Below, piece by piece: positions 1-8,339 of a stretch of 64,000 nt of DNA (position 1 is its first letter; every line of letters starts with the position of its first letter). The stretch spans positions 1,612,001-1,676,000 of the forward strand of contig NZ_CP022529.1 of assembly GCF_002237595.1 (NCBI RefSeq). Direction: 5' to 3'. This DNA comes from Labrenzia sp. VG12 (GTDB lineage: Bacteria > Pseudomonadota > Alphaproteobacteria > Rhizobiales > Stappiaceae). The notes below the pieces were generated by a model. It had not been told where the DNA came from. It searched no databases and saw only the letters and a list, made by a program, of their open reading frames with translations. The position numbers were made by a program, and so were the translations under genes.

Positions 1-263
1 TTTCCCGGTGTTTGTGAAACATAGTCATGCGCACTGCGCTCATGGATGGGCAGCGCATCCATATCGGCGCGCAGACCAATGGCCCGGTTGCCGCCACCAG
101 CACGAAGCACGCCGACAACACCAACGCCGACATGTACCTCGAGGCCGAGCTTGCGCAGCACATCGGCCACCGTCGACCTTGTGCGGTCAAGCTGAAATCC
201 CAGTTCCGGATGGCGGTGAAGATCCCGGCGCAGGCCGACAAGGTCCAGTTTTGTCCTGTCCAT
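1..263 (-). CDS. M20-family amidohydrolase, N-terminal fragment cut by window edge
   Basis: Reading leftward from an ATG at 263 there are 87 open codons that run off the window. The fragment begins MDRTKLDLVGLRRDLHRHPE and carries two signatures of the M20D amidohydrolases (hippurate, indole-acetyl-amino-acid and N-acyl-amino-acid hydrolases): LRRDLHRHPELGF at residues 11-23 and GLRADMDALPIHE at 63-75, the latter just before the metal-binding part. These zinc or manganese enzymes hydrolyse N-acyl-amino acids in the cytosol. An AAAGGG ribosome-binding site lies about 8 bases upstream of the ATG. The substrate cannot be told, because the binding and dimerisation domains lie outside the window. 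It is co-oriented with the PLP decarboxylase that starts upstream, with about 157 bases between them. Confidence 0.85.
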   Translation of the reverse strand, partial: MDRTKLDLVGLRRDLHRHPELGFQLDRTRSTVADVLRKLGLEVHVGVGVVGVLRAGGGNRAIGLRADMDALPIHERSAHDYVSQTPG

Positions 264-420
264 ACCAATTTCCCTTTGCTTCGGCCAAGCTAGGGAAATT
301 CAATCAGCTGATTGCATCAATGTCATCGCCTGGAGATACGAAAATCATCCCGAAACCGGCAATCCGTTCCGTTTCTCGTAATTCGTTCTGTTCAGGACCA
401 CCATGAAGGTCCGAGTGCCG

Positions 421-1782
421 TCAGACGCCCAGGTCCCGCTTGGCCTGCGCAATGGCTGTTATGAGACGAGACACATCGTCATCCGTCGTCGACCAGTTAG
501 ACACACTGATCCGGAACCCCTTTTTGCCCTGCCAGGCCGCCTGGCCGAACCAGGCTTCCCCGGACCGCTGCACGTGATCTGCGATTTTGGCACAGGCCTC
601 CTCCGCTGACGGCAGTGTTGTGAACACCTGATTGAAATGGACCTGATGCGGCACCTCGAATCCAAGTGCCCGCAACTCGCTTGCGATCCGCGTGGCATGT
701 CGGTGAAACCGCTCGACCATCTCCGCCACGCCATTGCGCCCAAGAGACAGAAGCGCTGCCCAGGTTTCCGCTCCGCGGGCAGACCGGCTGAACTCCGGCG
801 CCCGATTGGCGGGGTTGCTCTCGGCGGCCGGCAGATAACCGGCCCCGATTGCCATAGAGGCTTCCATCTCCTTCGGATGGCGGCACAGGGCCAGTCCGGC
901 ATCATAGGGTGTGTTGAGTGTCTTGTGGCTGTCGACGACCCAGCTGTCGGCCTTCTCCAGTCCTTTGAGCCTGTGCTCGAGCTGCCGCGATGCCCGTGCC
1001 CAGAGGCCAAAGGCGCCATCGACATGGAGCCAGGCTCCCGCAGCTTTACAGAGTTCGCCGAGCTCCTCGAAAGGATCGAACGCACCGCTACAGACATTTC
1101 CCGCCTGTGCCAGCACGAGCGTGCGGTCATCAAGCACCGGTAGCGCGCCAATATCCATGCGCCCCTCGCGGTCTACAGGCACCCATTCAATGTCATTGCT
1201 GGAAAGCCCCGCCATGCGCAAGGACTTCAGAACGGTCGCATGGATCTCTGCACTAGCCACGATCCGAATCTTGGGAGCGCCATGAAGGCCAGCGCCGCGT
1301 TCATGCCCCTGCCGGGCAAGCAAGGCATCGCGCGCCGTCACGAGGAGTGTCATGTTCGCCATGGTTGCGCCGGTCGTGAAGGCACCGCTGGTGCCGACCG
1401 GCAAACCCAGGAGATCGACCGCCCAGCGGATTGCCGTCTCCTCCATGCGCACAACAGAAGGTCCCGTCAGCGCATCGGCGACCTGGTCCCAGGCCGACAA
1501 CAGGGCCCGCGCCGCAGATGCCGCAGGCAATGCCCCGCCGATGACATACCCGAAATAGCGGCCGCTTGCGGACGCGACGGTGCCCTCGCCCCCGACCTCT
1601 TCCATCAGATCAAGAATGGCCTCGACCGTCATGCCGTCGGTCGCCAACCCGGGATCAAGCCGTGCGAACGCTCCGGTCTCGGCCTTTACCTGCCGCGAAG
1701 AGATGGTCTGAAGATAACGCGCGCCCCGCGCAGCACCGTTGGCATAGGCCTGCGCCTGTACATTCTGGAAAGATTTCTGCAT
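421..1782 (-). CDS. PLP-dependent group II decarboxylase (aromatic amino acid / glutamate decarboxylase-like)
   Basis: A 453-residue fold-type I PLP enzyme. The Schiff-base lysine is in DSHKTLNTPYD (about residue 287), with the cofactor-binding aspartate in HVDGAFGLW (about 255) and an upstream FTTGATMANM phosphate-binding loop; this matches the group II decarboxylase/aminotransferase-like family (aromatic-L-amino-acid, tyrosine and glutamate decarboxylases). The substrate cannot be assigned by eye. An ATG at 1800 is also possible, but the ATG at 1782 has a clear GGTGAGG ribosome-binding site and gives the family-like N-terminus. It is divergent from an ArsR-type regulator only 38 bases away, so it is probably that regulator's target. 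The inverted repeat at 1812-1837 lies between the two starts. Confidence 0.85.
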   Translation of the reverse strand: MQKSFQNVQAQAYANGAARGARYLQTISSRQVKAETGAFARLDPGLATDGMTVEAILDLMEEVGGEGTVASASGRYFGYVIGGALPAASAARALLSAWDQVADALTGPSVVRMEETAIRWAVDLLGLPVGTSGAFTTGATMANMTLLVTARDALLARQGHERGAGLHGAPKIRIVASAEIHATVLKSLRMAGLSSNDIEWVPVDREGRMDIGALPVLDDRTLVLAQAGNVCSGAFDPFEELGELCKAAGAWLHVDGAFGLWARASRQLEHRLKGLEKADSWVVDSHKTLNTPYDAGLALCRHPKEMEASMAIGAGYLPAAESNPANRAPEFSRSARGAETWAALLSLGRNGVAEMVERFHRHATRIASELRALGFEVPHQVHFNQVFTTLPSAEEACAKIADHVQRSGEAWFGQAAWQGKKGFRISVSNWSTTDDDVSRLITAIAQAKRDLGV

Positions 1783-1811
1783 AGTCGCCTCACCAACCAT
1801 ATTGAAGAGTT

Positions 1812-1837
1812 TCTATATAGATGAATATCAATATAGA
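1812..1837. promoter_or_regulatory. Inverted repeat TCTATAT-N12-ATATAGA, candidate ArsR operator
   Basis: TCTATAT (1812-1818) and ATATAGA (1831-1837) are perfect 7-base inverted arms separated by 12 bases. They sit between the divergent decarboxylase and ArsR genes and overlap the first codons of the ArsR gene. Position and symmetry suggest autoregulation plus control of the decarboxylase. The assignment to ArsR is inference. Confidence 0.5.
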
Positions 1838-2159
1838 TGTGAAGTCAAGCGCCGCGGCCATGTCCGCGCTTTCAAGCCCTGTCCGGCTTCAGATCCTCTT
1901 GTGGCTGTTGGACCCCCGCCCGCACTTCCCGACGCAAAAGGATGGTGATCTTGTCGAGGACGGGGTCTGTGTCGGCTTCATCACCGACAAGGTTGGTCTC
2001 ACGCAGCCAACGGTCAGCTCGCACATGAAAAAACTGTCCGAAGCAGGCCTGGTCACGGGAAAGAGGATCGGCAACTGGATGTTTTACAAGCCCGAACGGA
2101 CCCGCCTGGCCGCACTTGGAATGTCCCTGACCAGCGCTTCCACAGTTGCTGCGGAGTAG
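1821..2159 (+). CDS. ArsR-family winged-helix transcriptional regulator
   Basis: A 112-residue single-domain regulator. The segment SALSSPVRLQILLWLL (from residue 15) is the typical ArsR first helix pair, and GLTQPTVSSHMKKLSEAGLV (about residues 58-77) is the recognition helix-turn-helix followed by the wing KRIGNWMFYKP. I see no cysteine pair of a metal sensor, so it probably responds to a small molecule or a redox signal. The ATG at 1821 is preceded by GAAGAG; a second in-frame ATG at 1860 lacks a ribosome-binding site. It is divergent from the PLP decarboxylase and probably controls it; the inverted repeat at 1812-1837 overlaps its start codon. Confidence 0.85.
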   Translation: MNINIDVKSSAAAMSALSSPVRLQILLWLLDPRPHFPTQKDGDLVEDGVCVGFITDKVGLTQPTVSSHMKKLSEAGLVTGKRIGNWMFYKPERTRLAALGMSLTSASTVAAE

Positions 2160-2343
2160 AATACAGAAAGTCAAAGCGGGACGCGCTGAACCTTCGCAAG
2201 GGCATTTGGGGGAATCCAGAACGGCCAGTTGGCCCATTCGGAATTGCAACTTCTTCCAATCGTGTCACAAACCCATTGCGACCTGTGATTTAGCTGTTCC
2301 ATAGTAGAGTTGTATTTGGGCCGATTGTTTTCCGGAATTTTGA

Positions 2344-3768
2344 ATGCGCTTGTTCCTTTGTTGTTTGGTCAGTTTCTTTGTCGCCCTCGGCAACGCCTAT
2401 TCGATGGACTTCAGTGAGCCGGATGCGCCTTTCAGTCCGTCAACGCTGACAAGAGAGGAAATCAGGTTTCTCCAGACCGGACTGACCATCAAGCGGCACT
2501 ATTTCGATGATCTCGATGGTTTGTGGGGGCGCAACAGCCAGGAGGCCCTGGAAAAATTCATCAGCATCGATCTGAACGAAGATCATGCTCCAACCAATCT
2601 GGATGTGATGCAGCTGGTCGTAACGACGGTCGTGGAGTTCAGGCTGCTGGGCTGGGGCCAAACCACGTTTCCAGGCGTTGATCAGACCCTTTTGACACCC
2701 GAACTGCAGGCAGATGAAAGCAACGGGTCGGACGAAGGTGAAAGTTATTTCATGGGCGACATGGCTCTTCGGAGACTTGTCCTGTCCAGATCGGAAATGC
2801 GGGCGACGCACAAAAAGAGCGATCCCAGTGCGGAACTCATTTATAGCATCAGGCAAAAGCGGATCTGGGCCAGTTTCGTCGACTACACTGATGGCGTGGT
2901 TTTTGTTTATTCCCGGAACAATCGCGGAAACTGGAATACCATCTTGGTCGCAGCAGAACGAGAAGACGTTGGCAGGCTGCTCGTCGTAATTGCTCCTCTG
3001 TTTCGCGGTAATTCCGCAGACATTGAACCTTCGAATCGTTTCAACAGGCTGACAGATCGCTTCCTGGAAGAGTTCGACCAGGCACAGGCGACCGAAGAAG
3101 AAAAGAAGCCCCCACGTCAAAACGGGTCGGGAAACGGCAAGACCAGGAAAGAGGACGACCCACGCGGCACGGGAACCGGTTTTGCGGTCAATGCCGAAGG
3201 GTACCTGTTGACCAATGCACACGTCGTGAACGAATGCCGGGCCCTCAAGGTCCGTGGAAAACCGGCCTTCATCGTGGACAAGGACGAAAACTTTGATCTC
3301 GCACTGGTTCATGTCCCAGATCTTGAACCGGCCGGCATTGCCATCTTCGCGGACACGCCGGCCGCACTCAATTCGGACATCACGACAGCGGGATTCCCGC
3401 TCAGCGGACTGCTTGGCGGATTGAATATCACGCGTGGCACTGTTGCTGCCCGCAAGGGCCTCGGCGGCAGCGGTGTCAACATGCAGATCACGGCACCGCT
3501 TCAGCCGGGAAATTCCGGCGGCCCTGCGGTCAATGCCTCGGGCCAGGTCGTTGGAGTTGTTGTTGCCAAACTGAATGCCACAGCGATCGCGGAGGCCATC
3601 GGCGACATTCCACAAAACGTCAATTTTGCCATCCGCGGCACAAACGCCCAGCTGTTCCTGCATCAAAACGGCATTACGCCCCGGAAAGCCGTCAGCGGGG
3701 AGCCGCTCGCACCGGAAGAAATCGCGTCCCGGCTCAGCGCCTACACGTTTCTGATCAACTGCTTCTAG
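2344..3768 (+). CDS. Secreted trypsin-like serine protease with N-terminal peptidoglycan-binding-like domain
   Basis: A 474-residue protein. Residues 1-20 form a signal peptide (MRLFLCCLVSFFVALGNAYS). Residues about 36-75 resemble a peptidoglycan-binding-like repeat (FLQTGL...YFDDLDGLWGRNSQEALEKF). A charged linker (about 250-277) leads to a DegP/S1C-type protease domain with a complete triad: His293 in TNAHVV, Asp318 in NFDLALV and Ser391 in QPGNSGGP. There is no PDZ domain, unlike DegP. It should act in the periplasm, perhaps near the cell wall. It is followed after 22 bases by a paralogue with the same layout, so the two are probably cotranscribed. The substrate is unknown. Confidence 0.85.
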   Translation: MRLFLCCLVSFFVALGNAYSMDFSEPDAPFSPSTLTREEIRFLQTGLTIKRHYFDDLDGLWGRNSQEALEKFISIDLNEDHAPTNLDVMQLVVTTVVEFRLLGWGQTTFPGVDQTLLTPELQADESNGSDEGESYFMGDMALRRLVLSRSEMRATHKKSDPSAELIYSIRQKRIWASFVDYTDGVVFVYSRNNRGNWNTILVAAEREDVGRLLVVIAPLFRGNSADIEPSNRFNRLTDRFLEEFDQAQATEEEKKPPRQNGSGNGKTRKEDDPRGTGTGFAVNAEGYLLTNAHVVNECRALKVRGKPAFIVDKDENFDLALVHVPDLEPAGIAIFADTPAALNSDITTAGFPLSGLLGGLNITRGTVAARKGLGGSGVNMQITAPLQPGNSGGPAVNASGQVVGVVVAKLNATAIAEAIGDIPQNVNFAIRGTNAQLFLHQNGITPRKAVSGEPLAPEEIASRLSAYTFLINCF

Positions 3769-3790
3769 ATTTTCCGGACAGGATTCAACA

Positions 3791-5248
3791 GTGCCGATTG
3801 CGAACCGACTTGCCCGCTTTTTCCGCCAGTTCCTCTGCTGCGCCTGTCTTTGTCTCGTGTGGGCCGGCACAGCTGCCGCAGCTGACAAACTTCTGGACCT
3901 GGGGGCTCCCTTTCAGCCCGGAGAGCTGACCAGCAACGAGCGAACATTCCTGCAAGCCGGCCTCATCCTTTACGCCGATTATGACGGCCCGCTGAACGGC
4001 GACTGGAACCGTGAGACCCAAGCTGCGATGGAGCGTTTTTTCGCAACGTCCAATCTGCCAGGTCCGGTACCGAATTGGGCTGCACTTCTGATGGCCTTTG
4101 ATACGGATTCCGTGTTTCAGGTCCGTCGCTGGAAAAGCCACCATCTGGACCACATGGGAATTTCCCTTCTGATCCCATTCGCCAACCTTGAAGTGGCGGA
4201 AAACAATGTTTCCTTCAAGGATCTGGACAGCTCGCTCGAATACGAGATCTTCAGAAACAGCAAGGCCCGGATGGACAAGTACCATTCACGCGATCCGGCC
4301 GATGTGGCCAGCATCGAGAAGCAAAGAGACGAGGCTGTCTGGACGACCACGGCTTCCTACGAAGATCGGCTTGTCTATATCTATTCGCAACGTCTGGATG
4401 ACGGTCGCTGGGCGACTGTCGGCATTTATGCCAGCCGGGACGACGCACGTGACTTTGCCCTTGTGAAGGCCAGTATCATGCGCGGCTACCGCGAACCGGT
4501 CACTGCTTCAGACCGGCTCAACAAGGGGATCGACCATGTTGTGCTGAAACTGGACCGGCTGGCCCGGGCGCAGGAAGCCGCTGCGGAAGAGGGAATACCC
4601 GCCGAACCAAATGCCGATGAGGCGGCCAGAAACGCTGTAGCAACAGGGTTCGCCGTATCCTCGCAAGGACATGTCCTGACCAGTTTGCACGCACTGGAAG
4701 GCTGCGCCGGCCTGAAGGTTTCCGGACACCCGGCCTCATTGACTGCCAGGGATCCGGAATTCGATCTTGCTCTCCTGGAAGTGCCTGGCCTGACAGTGGA
4801 AAATCCTGCCGCCTTCGCCCGCGCTCCGGCGGCACTCAACATGGATGTAACGGTTGCAGGTTATCCCCTGTCAGGGATTCTCGGCGGCTTCAACGTGACC
4901 CGCGGTGCAGTCACCTCTCTCAAGGGACTGGCCGGAACGGGGGTAACAGTTCAGATTTCTGCTCCGGTTCAGCAGGGCATGACCGGTGGCCCGGTTGTCA
5001 ATCACCAGGGTGAAATCATTGGCGTCGTTGCCGCCAAACTGGATGCCAAAAAAGTGGCCGAGATTATCGGCGACGTACCGCAGAACGTGAACTTCGCAGT
5101 CAGCGGCGAAATTGCGCAGCTGTTCCTGTTTCAGAACGGCATAACGCCAAGTCGCGCGCCGGAGCAGGCGGTCATGGTTCCGGAACGCATGGCCGACCAC
5201 TTGTCCGGCTTCACGCTCGCCATCGCTTGCAAGGACGCGGGAAACTGA
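3791..5248 (+). CDS. Trypsin-like protease paralogue with catalytic Ser replaced by Thr (probable pseudoprotease)
   Basis: A 485-residue tandem paralogue of the preceding protease: the same peptidoglycan-binding-like N-terminus (FLQAGL...YDGPLNGDWNRETQAAMERFF) and the same protease fold, with matching segments such as PQNVNFAV and QLFLFQNGITP. Residues 1-30 look like a signal peptide. His300 (TSLHALEGC) and Asp325 (EFDLALLEV) are kept, but the nucleophile motif QPGNSGGP of the upstream copy reads QQGMTGGP here, so Thr398 replaces the serine. The change is a full codon (acc at 4982-4984). It may be a binding or regulatory partner of the active copy, or a Thr-nucleophile enzyme; the first is more usual. 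The start at 3791 is GTG; the spacing suggests one operon. Confidence 0.82.
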   Translation: MPIANRLARFFRQFLCCACLCLVWAGTAAAADKLLDLGAPFQPGELTSNERTFLQAGLILYADYDGPLNGDWNRETQAAMERFFATSNLPGPVPNWAALLMAFDTDSVFQVRRWKSHHLDHMGISLLIPFANLEVAENNVSFKDLDSSLEYEIFRNSKARMDKYHSRDPADVASIEKQRDEAVWTTTASYEDRLVYIYSQRLDDGRWATVGIYASRDDARDFALVKASIMRGYREPVTASDRLNKGIDHVVLKLDRLARAQEAAAEEGIPAEPNADEAARNAVATGFAVSSQGHVLTSLHALEGCAGLKVSGHPASLTARDPEFDLALLEVPGLTVENPAAFARAPAALNMDVTVAGYPLSGILGGFNVTRGAVTSLKGLAGTGVTVQISAPVQQGMTGGPVVNHQGEIIGVVAAKLDAKKVAEIIGDVPQNVNFAVSGEIAQLFLFQNGITPSRAPEQAVMVPERMADHLSGFTLAIACKDAGN

Positions 5249-5352
5249 TACCACCTTCAGGTCAAGATATTCGTCTGCCGGACGGCGTCCAGGACATTTG
5301 CTGCAACGCCAGGCGACCGGACCAGCACCCGCTACACGAGGAAGAACCAACC

Positions 5353-5781
5353 ATGTCCACTCCTGCCTATGACGACCAGAATGTCTTTGCCAAGATCCTG
5401 CGTGGTGAGTTGCCGAGCCACACGGTCTATGAAGACGACAAGACACTGGTGATCATGGACATCATGCCGCGCGGCGACGGTCATATCCTGGTGATTCCCA
5501 AGGCACCGTCCCGCAACATCTTCGATATTGCGTCAGAGGACCTCAACGCGGTCATGGCGACGGTCCAGAAGATGGCTCGAACGGTGGTAAAGGCCTTCGG
5601 CGCGGACGGCACCACCATTCAGCAGTTCTCTGAACCGGCCGGTGGCCAGGTGGTGTTCCACACCCATGTTCACGTGATCCCGCGCTTTGACGGCGTATCG
5701 CTCAAGCCGCACACGGGCGAGATGGCAGATAATGACCTCCTGGCGGGCCATGCGGACAAGATCCGGGCCGCCCTCGCCTGA
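5353..5781 (+). CDS. HIT-family nucleotide hydrolase/transferase
   Basis: A 142-residue histidine-triad protein. The catalytic HTHVHV motif is at residues 103-108 (VVFHTHVHVIPR), preceded by FAKILRGELP, as is typical of HinT/bacterial HIT proteins that hydrolyse AMP-linked substrates such as aminoacyl-AMP or adenosine phosphoramidates in the cytosol. The ATG at 5353 was chosen because GAGGAAG stands just upstream and the family begins shortly before FAKIL; the open frame extends further upstream to 5227 but that part overlaps the preceding gene. The next gene starts about 24 bases downstream, suggesting cotranscription. Confidence 0.93.
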   Translation: MSTPAYDDQNVFAKILRGELPSHTVYEDDKTLVIMDIMPRGDGHILVIPKAPSRNIFDIASEDLNAVMATVQKMARTVVKAFGADGTTIQQFSEPAGGQVVFHTHVHVIPRFDGVSLKPHTGEMADNDLLAGHADKIRAALA

Positions 5782-5805
5782 TCGCTCGATCCATTGGCAA
5801 AGGCC

Positions 5806-6300
5806 ATGGAGCGTGTGCGCCTGTTCACATTCCAGCGCGCGCTGATCCTGAACCTGTTTGATCCGGTCGGCCTCTATACCCCGACCTGGAACGGCATAGG
5901 CGCGACCGGCAATCTCCGGACCGCCTACGCTTATGCCGCTTCACAGCTGGAACGTCTCAACCTGACCGACGGCGCCTCTCCACCGGTCTGGGCCTACGAA
6001 GCCCGGCCGGAGCAACTTGCAGATCTTGCCCATATGCTGCTGTCGGAGGTCGAACTGCAGTCGAATGAGTATGTGACCCTGGAACTGAGCGTTCCCGAAC
6101 CTCAGATCCTGCGTTCGTCATACGATCTTTGGTGCGATCTCTTCTTTGAGTGCCTGGAAAACGGTGAAGTTGTCGATGACGGCACCTGGCTCGACTGGCA
6201 GCAGGTCGGTCGGGATGACGGCGACACGGTTCAGGCCATCCTGGCACATCTGAGACGCGACTGGGTGGGCTCCGTCTCTCCCCTGCCAGACCTGGCCTGA
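5806..6300 (+). CDS. Conserved hypothetical protein (about 164 aa)
   Basis: A soluble, acidic protein with no signal peptide or membrane segment. It starts MERVRLFTFQRALILNLFDP and has many aromatic residues (WNGIG, WAYEARP, YDLWCDLFFECLE). I do not recognise the family with confidence; the LFTFQ opening recalls DUF3841-type proteins, but that is weak. The ATG at 5806 is used; an in-frame TTG at 5794 would add four residues, and neither has a good ribosome-binding site, which fits translation coupled to the HIT gene just upstream. It ends convergent to the GST gene. Confidence 0.7.
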   Translation: MERVRLFTFQRALILNLFDPVGLYTPTWNGIGATGNLRTAYAYAASQLERLNLTDGASPPVWAYEARPEQLADLAHMLLSEVELQSNEYVTLELSVPEPQILRSSYDLWCDLFFECLENGEVVDDGTWLDWQQVGRDDGDTVQAILAHLRRDWVGSVSPLPDLA

Positions 6301-6333
6301 TCTTTTCGCCGGGATGGGTCAGGCCACTATTGT

Positions 6334-6984
6334 TCAGGCGACTCCGGCATGAATGGCGGCGTCTTCCTGTTCCTTGACCATGTTCTGGTCCTCCTGCAGC
6401 ACCTTGACGGGCGCCGGCCGTGAAAAATACCGTTCCGTATAGGCCCTGAACTCGTCGAATTCGGGGACGAGACCAAAGGCCATGCCCCATCGCAGCCCCA
6501 TCGCCCAGAGCACGTCGACCGCGGTCATCTCGTCGCCCAGCACATAAGGTCCCTTTGCCAGCTGTGCGCGCATGTTCTCCATGACGGTTTCAAAACTGCC
6601 ATAGGGCGACATGGTTTGCGGCGGTTCCTCCCTCTTCAGCGCTCGGTCGACCAGCGCAGGTTCGAAACACGACGCCATGTGAACGAACCAGCGCAGATAG
6701 GGGCCGCGGCGCGCATCCTCCAGGGACGGTGTCAGCCCTTTCTCGGGAAAAAGATCGGCCAGATAAAGATAGATGGCGACCTGCTCTGTGACGACGGAAT
6801 CACCACGGCGAAGCGCCGGCACCTTGCCCGCCGGGTTGATCGCGAGGTAATCGGAGCGCCGGTTTTCACCGAGCTTGAAATTCAGGACGTTCAGCTTGTA
6901 CGGGGCATCGAGTTCTTCCAGAAGAACCCGCACCCCTGTCGCGCGGGTTTGAGGGGCATAAAACAGTTCCACCTGATCGGCCAT
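6334..6984 (-). CDS. Glutathione S-transferase family protein
   Basis: A 216-residue protein with the GST layout: a thioredoxin-fold N-terminal domain (VELFYAPQTRATGVRVLLEEL, with NPAGKVPAL around residue 54-62 giving the cis-proline of the glutathione site, and the SxxI-like TEQVAIYLYLAD) and an all-helical C-terminal domain with DEMTAVDVL (N-capping box region). It conjugates glutathione to electrophiles or acts as a glutathione-dependent reductase; the substrate is unknown. The ATG at 6984 has a GAGGAGA ribosome-binding site; the frame stays open to 7131 but that extension has no family character. It is convergent with the preceding hypothetical gene. Confidence 0.9.
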   Translation of the reverse strand: MADQVELFYAPQTRATGVRVLLEELDAPYKLNVLNFKLGENRRSDYLAINPAGKVPALRRGDSVVTEQVAIYLYLADLFPEKGLTPSLEDARRGPYLRWFVHMASCFEPALVDRALKREEPPQTMSPYGSFETVMENMRAQLAKGPYVLGDEMTAVDVLWAMGLRWGMAFGLVPEFDEFRAYTERYFSRPAPVKVLQEDQNMVKEQEDAAIHAGVA

Positions 6985-7224
6985 TGTTCTCTCCTCACTC
7001 GGAAGTCCGGTTCTCTTCGCCTTCAGGCTACCGCATCGATCCGTCGGCAGCCACAGATTGAACACCTCTTTTTTGCAAGTCTCTATGCATCGCGCTGACG
7101 GTGTCTTCACGTCCAATCCGCCAGTTTTCACGCCTGATAACGCCTGCGTTATGCGTGACAGCGATCACGGGCAACGACCGGGCAGACCGGTAGATACGGA
7201 GGCACAGCAGAAGGAGTTGAGATC

Positions 7225-7959
7225 ATGTTTCACAGAACATCCTGGCGATTTGACGGCCTGTCACATGCGGATATCGAAGTGGATGTCGGCTTTGGTCTGG
7301 AGTCTTCCGTCGGAGCCGGTGCCATCAATCTCTATATCAAGGAAGAAGGAACAGGCCAGCGCGCAAGATTTCTCCTTGGCGGCTTCAATGCAGGCATTTC
7401 CCTGGACCTCTATCCGCTTCCCGTGAGCGGCTCCTTCTCGACGGAAACAATGCAGTCCTGGGGCACCCATGTCTACAAGGGTCCCGCCGGTGCCTTTGTG
7501 TCGGCTGAAACTTTTGCAGGCCCTGTTGCCGTTTACAGCGGAGCAGCCGGAGTTGGCGCTGATGCCGACGTGATGATCTTCGTGTTTCTGGCGATGAACA
7601 GCTTCGCCTCTGTCAGCCGTTTTATGGCTGTCTCGGCCTGTGGTCCGACCGGCCCGGCACTGGGAACCGTCAGCAATATCGAGGCTGCGATGGTCGCAGG
7701 TGGTGCCGGGTGCCAGTTCATCGCGGGCGCGGAGCTGCAAGCAGGCCTTTATTATGCGTCATTCCGTGGCATCAGCTATCCGCCAGGCGGTGCGCGCCGG
7801 CGGGCGTTCAACGGATTGAGCCAGGAACAGCGGAATCTCGTTTTCATGGACGACTGGCAGATCTGGCGGCAATACGGACGCGGGTCCAGCGACAGGGTCC
7901 TGGCCTATCGCGATCATCTGCGCGAACAGTTTCCGAATTACGAGCAATATGGCCGCTAG
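7225..7959 (+). CDS. Hypothetical protein, 244 aa, family not recognised
   Basis: A protein with a very good ribosome-binding site (AAGGAG, 9 bases upstream of the ATG). The sequence is Gly/Ala-rich in the middle (VYSGAAGVGADADVMIFVFLAMNSF) and looks like repeated beta strands (SWGTHVYKGPAGAF), ending in a charged, aromatic, probably helical tail (LSQEQRNLVFMDDWQIWRQY and YRDHLREQFPNYEQYGR). There is no signal peptide and only one moderately hydrophobic stretch. I could not assign a family. Its stop codon shares the tetranucleotide CTAG with the stop of the convergent azlD-like gene. Confidence 0.75.
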   Translation: MFHRTSWRFDGLSHADIEVDVGFGLESSVGAGAINLYIKEEGTGQRARFLLGGFNAGISLDLYPLPVSGSFSTETMQSWGTHVYKGPAGAFVSAETFAGPVAVYSGAAGVGADADVMIFVFLAMNSFASVSRFMAVSACGPTGPALGTVSNIEAAMVAGGAGCQFIAGAELQAGLYYASFRGISYPPGGARRRAFNGLSQEQRNLVFMDDWQIWRQYGRGSSDRVLAYRDHLREQFPNYEQYGR

Positions 7960-8339
7960 GCGGCCCCCTCGACAGCCTCAAGCAGAAACCAGCCGGCCAG
8001 AAGAAATGCTTCAGCCGCCAGGACACCGACAATCACCCGCTGCCGGCTGAGCAGAAAGGCGGCAAAGCCGAAACCGGCGGCTGCCAGCCTCAAGGCGAGC
8101 GGCGTTTCGGCGAGAATGCCCTGCGGAAACAGGATCAGCTTGGAAATAACGCCGGCGACCAGCGCAGTCGCGACACAGCGGACCCAGATCAGCAATTCGC
8201 CGTCTTCGCGCAGGCGGCCACCGGCAAACACCCCAAGCCAGCGCCAGACATCGGTCGCCAGCCAGCCGGCCACCAGGATCATGACAAAGGGCCACCACCA
8301 GGTGTCGCCAAGCCCCGCATCGGTCATCAGGCCGTCCAT
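7956..8339 (-). CDS. AzlD-family branched-chain amino acid transport subunit
   Basis: A 127-residue hydrophobic protein with about four membrane segments (WWWPFVMILVAGWLATDVW, WVRCVATALVAGVISKLIL, LALRLAAAGFGFAAFLL, IVGVLAAEAFLLAGWFLL), matching the small partner AzlD of the two-component AzlCD branched-chain amino acid exporter. It follows azlC with a TGATG stop/start overlap at 8337-8341, which indicates translational coupling. An alternative ATG at 8327 would shorten it by four residues. Its end overlaps the end of the convergent hypothetical gene by four bases. Confidence 0.88.
   Translation of the reverse strand: MDGLMTDAGLGDTWWWPFVMILVAGWLATDVWRWLGVFAGGRLREDGELLIWVRCVATALVAGVISKLILFPQGILAETPLALRLAAAGFGFAAFLLSRQRVIVGVLAAEAFLLAGWFLLEAVEGAA

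Noticed and set aside
2440..3888. Long open frame (482 codons) on the minus strand opposite the first protease gene
   Set aside because: It is a mirror of the codon bias of the + strand gene. The protease has a signal peptide and full catalytic triad, and the antisense frame has no domain or ribosome-binding site.
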